DNA from: Pseudomonadota bacterium
GTDB lineage: Bacteria > Pseudomonadota > Alphaproteobacteria > Paracaedibacterales > CAITNM01
Direction: 5' to 3'
NCBI GenBank assembly: GCA_026400695.1
Contig: JAPLON010000149.1
Span: 7,290 to 14,750, forward strand
Length of the DNA stretch: 7,461 bases
The notes beneath the pieces were generated by a model. That model saw only the letters and a list, made by a program, of their open reading frames with translations, did no database searches and was not told the DNA's origin. Positions 6,499 to 7,461 of the stretch are shown here, piece after piece. Position 1 is the stretch's first letter. Each line of letters begins with the position of its first letter. The translations under genes were made by a program, and so were the position numbers.

Positions 6499-7209
6499 AT
6501 GCAGTGGGAAGATAGCGGAATAGTATTAAGGTACCGCAGCTATTCTGAAAAACAATTAATCGCCAGCATCTTTACACAACACCATGGTAGAGTTGATGGC
6601 ATGGTAATGCGCACTAAGTCATCCCTACCACAACCAGGAGATTTTGTTAAATTACAGAGAAAAGCAAGACTAGAACAACACATGGGAACTCTAAAACTAG
6701 AAACAAAGCAGAGCCACTCAAGCTTACAGTTTTGTGAATCAACAAGAGTATATGCCCTAAAATCTATGCTTGAAATGTTGAGCACATTATTACCAGAAAA
6801 CCATCCATATGAAAAACTCTGGCAGTACACTAACGAAACGTTTCTATCATTTTATAATTTTAATGAGGCGTTAAAAGCTTATTGCCTTTTTGAGGTAACG
6901 TTAGTTGAAGAATTAGGATTTGGTTTAAGTTTGGATGAATGCGCAGTAACCGGCAGCTCAGACAACCTTTCCCATGTTTCCCCAAAAACTGGCAGGGCTG
7001 TTTGCTATGAAGCGGCCAAACCATACATTACTAAACTGTTGCCCTTACCCAAATTTTTGTTAGACCAGAATAATAATCCAATCACAGCAACTGACTATGT
7101 ACATGCATTACAACTAACTGGCCATTTCTTACTGAACCACGCCTCCCATAATCGCCCATTACCAATAGAAAGGTCGGAACTTTTACTAAAATTAAAGTCT
7201 CATCTTTAA
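6499..7209 (+). CDS. recO: DNA repair protein RecO
   Basis: RecO binds single-stranded DNA and SSB, and with RecR (and RecF) helps RecA displace SSB; it also anneals strands. The 236-residue length is normal. Residues 1-75 are the OB-fold, opening with the family pattern W-x-D-x-GIVL, then HHGRVDGMV and QPGDFV, with the strand ARLEQHMGTL typical of alphaproteobacterial members. A helical middle (YEKLWQYT, FEVTLVEELGFGLSL) leads to Cys148 in ECAVTG and the SPKTGRAVCYEAAKPY and KLLPLPKFLL blocks. No zinc-finger cysteine set is evident, as in many proteobacterial RecO proteins. The ATG start matches where the OB-fold begins; no Shine-Dalgarno is visible in the A/T-only stretch before it. It is divergent from tRNA-Ala with an 83-nt gap. 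RecF, its pathway partner, is encoded on the opposite strand in this window. Confidence 0.95.
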   Translation: MQWEDSGIVLRYRSYSEKQLIASIFTQHHGRVDGMVMRTKSSLPQPGDFVKLQRKARLEQHMGTLKLETKQSHSSLQFCESTRVYALKSMLEMLSTLLPENHPYEKLWQYTNETFLSFYNFNEALKAYCLFEVTLVEELGFGLSLDECAVTGSSDNLSHVSPKTGRAVCYEAAKPYITKLLPLPKFLLDQNNNPITATDYVHALQLTGHFLLNHASHNRPLPIERSELLLKLKSHL

Positions 7210-7270
7210 GCATTAATTTTCATTTTATCCAGCAATTAACCAATCACTGGTATGTGCGGTGTTGGTGCAG

Positions 7271-7286
7271 AAGGCAGAGCCTTTTT
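7271..7286 (+). terminator. Weak intrinsic terminator candidate after recO
   Basis: AAGGC (7271-7275), loop AGA, GCCTT (7279-7283), followed by TTT, about 60 nt after the recO stop. The stem has only 5 bp, so efficiency would be low, but position and T tail fit. Confidence 0.35.
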
Positions 7287-7357
7287 AATAGAACTAAGAA
7301 CTTTAAATTTCTTTAAAGCCTTTCACCCCTACCTAAAAGTTGCAGCTTAAATTCTAA

Positions 7358-7381
7358 ATGGGTGCCTGAAAATGTACCCAT
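7358..7381 (-). terminator. Stem-loop, possible terminator of a convergent gene
   Basis: ATGGGTGC (7358-7365) pairs with GTACCCAT (7374-7381) over 8 bp including one G-T pair, around an 8-nt loop. On the minus strand it lies 10 nt after a stop codon at 7392-7394 and is followed by TTTAGAATTT, a poor but T-rich tail. It could end a leftward gene entering from the window edge; on the plus strand no T run follows. Confidence 0.3.
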
Positions 7382-7391
7382 CATTGTATTG

Positions 7392-7461
7392 CTACTTAGA
7401 AAACCAACCAAATACCCACACGATCAATCTTTGCAAGCGTGATACAAAATAGCTTGGATTT
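7392..7461 (-). CDS. Possible C-terminal end of an unidentified convergent gene (partial)
   Basis: On the minus strand the last 69 bases read as 22 open codons ending in TAG. The peptide is tryptophan-rich and basic-hydrophobic (ending VWVFGWFSK). I do not recognise it. The stem-loop just after its stop and the lack of any plus-strand gene after recO make a leftward gene entering from the right edge plausible, but 22 open codons occur easily by chance. The rest of 7210-7391 shows no gene. Confidence 0.22.
   Translation of the reverse strand, partial: NPSYFVSRLQRLIVWVFGWFSK

Noticed and set aside
6540..6830. Minus-strand 96-codon frame opposite recO
   Set aside because: It is antisense to the well-supported recO OB-fold, has no recognisable features and contains scattered cysteines typical of shadow reading.

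Overview
The window looks like a piece of a moderately AT-rich chromosome from an alphaproteobacterium, most likely a host-associated one of the Rickettsiales/Holosporales kind. This rests on the alphaproteobacterial form of RecO (including its C-terminal SPKxGRAV...LLPLP segment), the frataxin segment QIWLSSPLSG, the half-transporter type, and housekeeping genes at roughly 37-45% GC in lines I counted by hand. No search could be run, so the order-level placement is inference.

Positions 1-4780 hold a tightly packed minus-strand operon, transcribed in the order cyaY (frataxin) - ABC exporter - recF - gyrB (3' end cut off by the window edge). All three junctions overlap: 8 nt at cyaY/ABC, GTGA at ABC/recF, ATGA at recF/gyrB. 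Translation is therefore probably coupled along the whole unit. Two candidate sigma-70-like promoters lie in the 213-nt gap upstream of cyaY. The unit combines iron-sulfur supply, membrane export, gap repair and DNA supercoiling. recF-gyrB is the classical pair, but dnaA-dnaN is not next to it.

Positions 4994-5989 (minus strand) carry the most unusual gene: a 331-residue protein with an N-terminal signal-peptide-like segment, a charged 80-residue spacer, and a C-terminal region holding all four histidine clusters of the Kua/TMEM189/CarF lipid-desaturase family (the animal plasmanylethanolamine desaturase and plant FAD4 family). Its base composition is clearly more AT-rich than its neighbours (about 22-38% GC in sampled lines), which suggests acquisition by transfer. 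Upstream of it (5990-6339) is AT-rich DNA with two short palindromic elements and a region that reads like the frameshifted C-terminal remnant of an MFS (ProP-like) transporter. That region lies directly behind a complete tRNA-Ala(GGC) gene at 6340-6415.

Positions 6499-7209 carry recO on the plus strand, divergent from the tRNA. The last 250 bases hold a weak terminator-like hairpin after recO, a second stem-loop, and possibly the last 22 codons of a convergent minus-strand gene entering from the right edge. I see no CRISPR array, insertion sequence or rRNA.

recF and recO are both present, so the RecFOR pathway is at least partly encoded here; the recO and recF genes lie on opposite strands and are not co-transcribed. 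The standout for follow-up is the exported-looking lipid desaturase homologue between a tRNA gene and the housekeeping operon.
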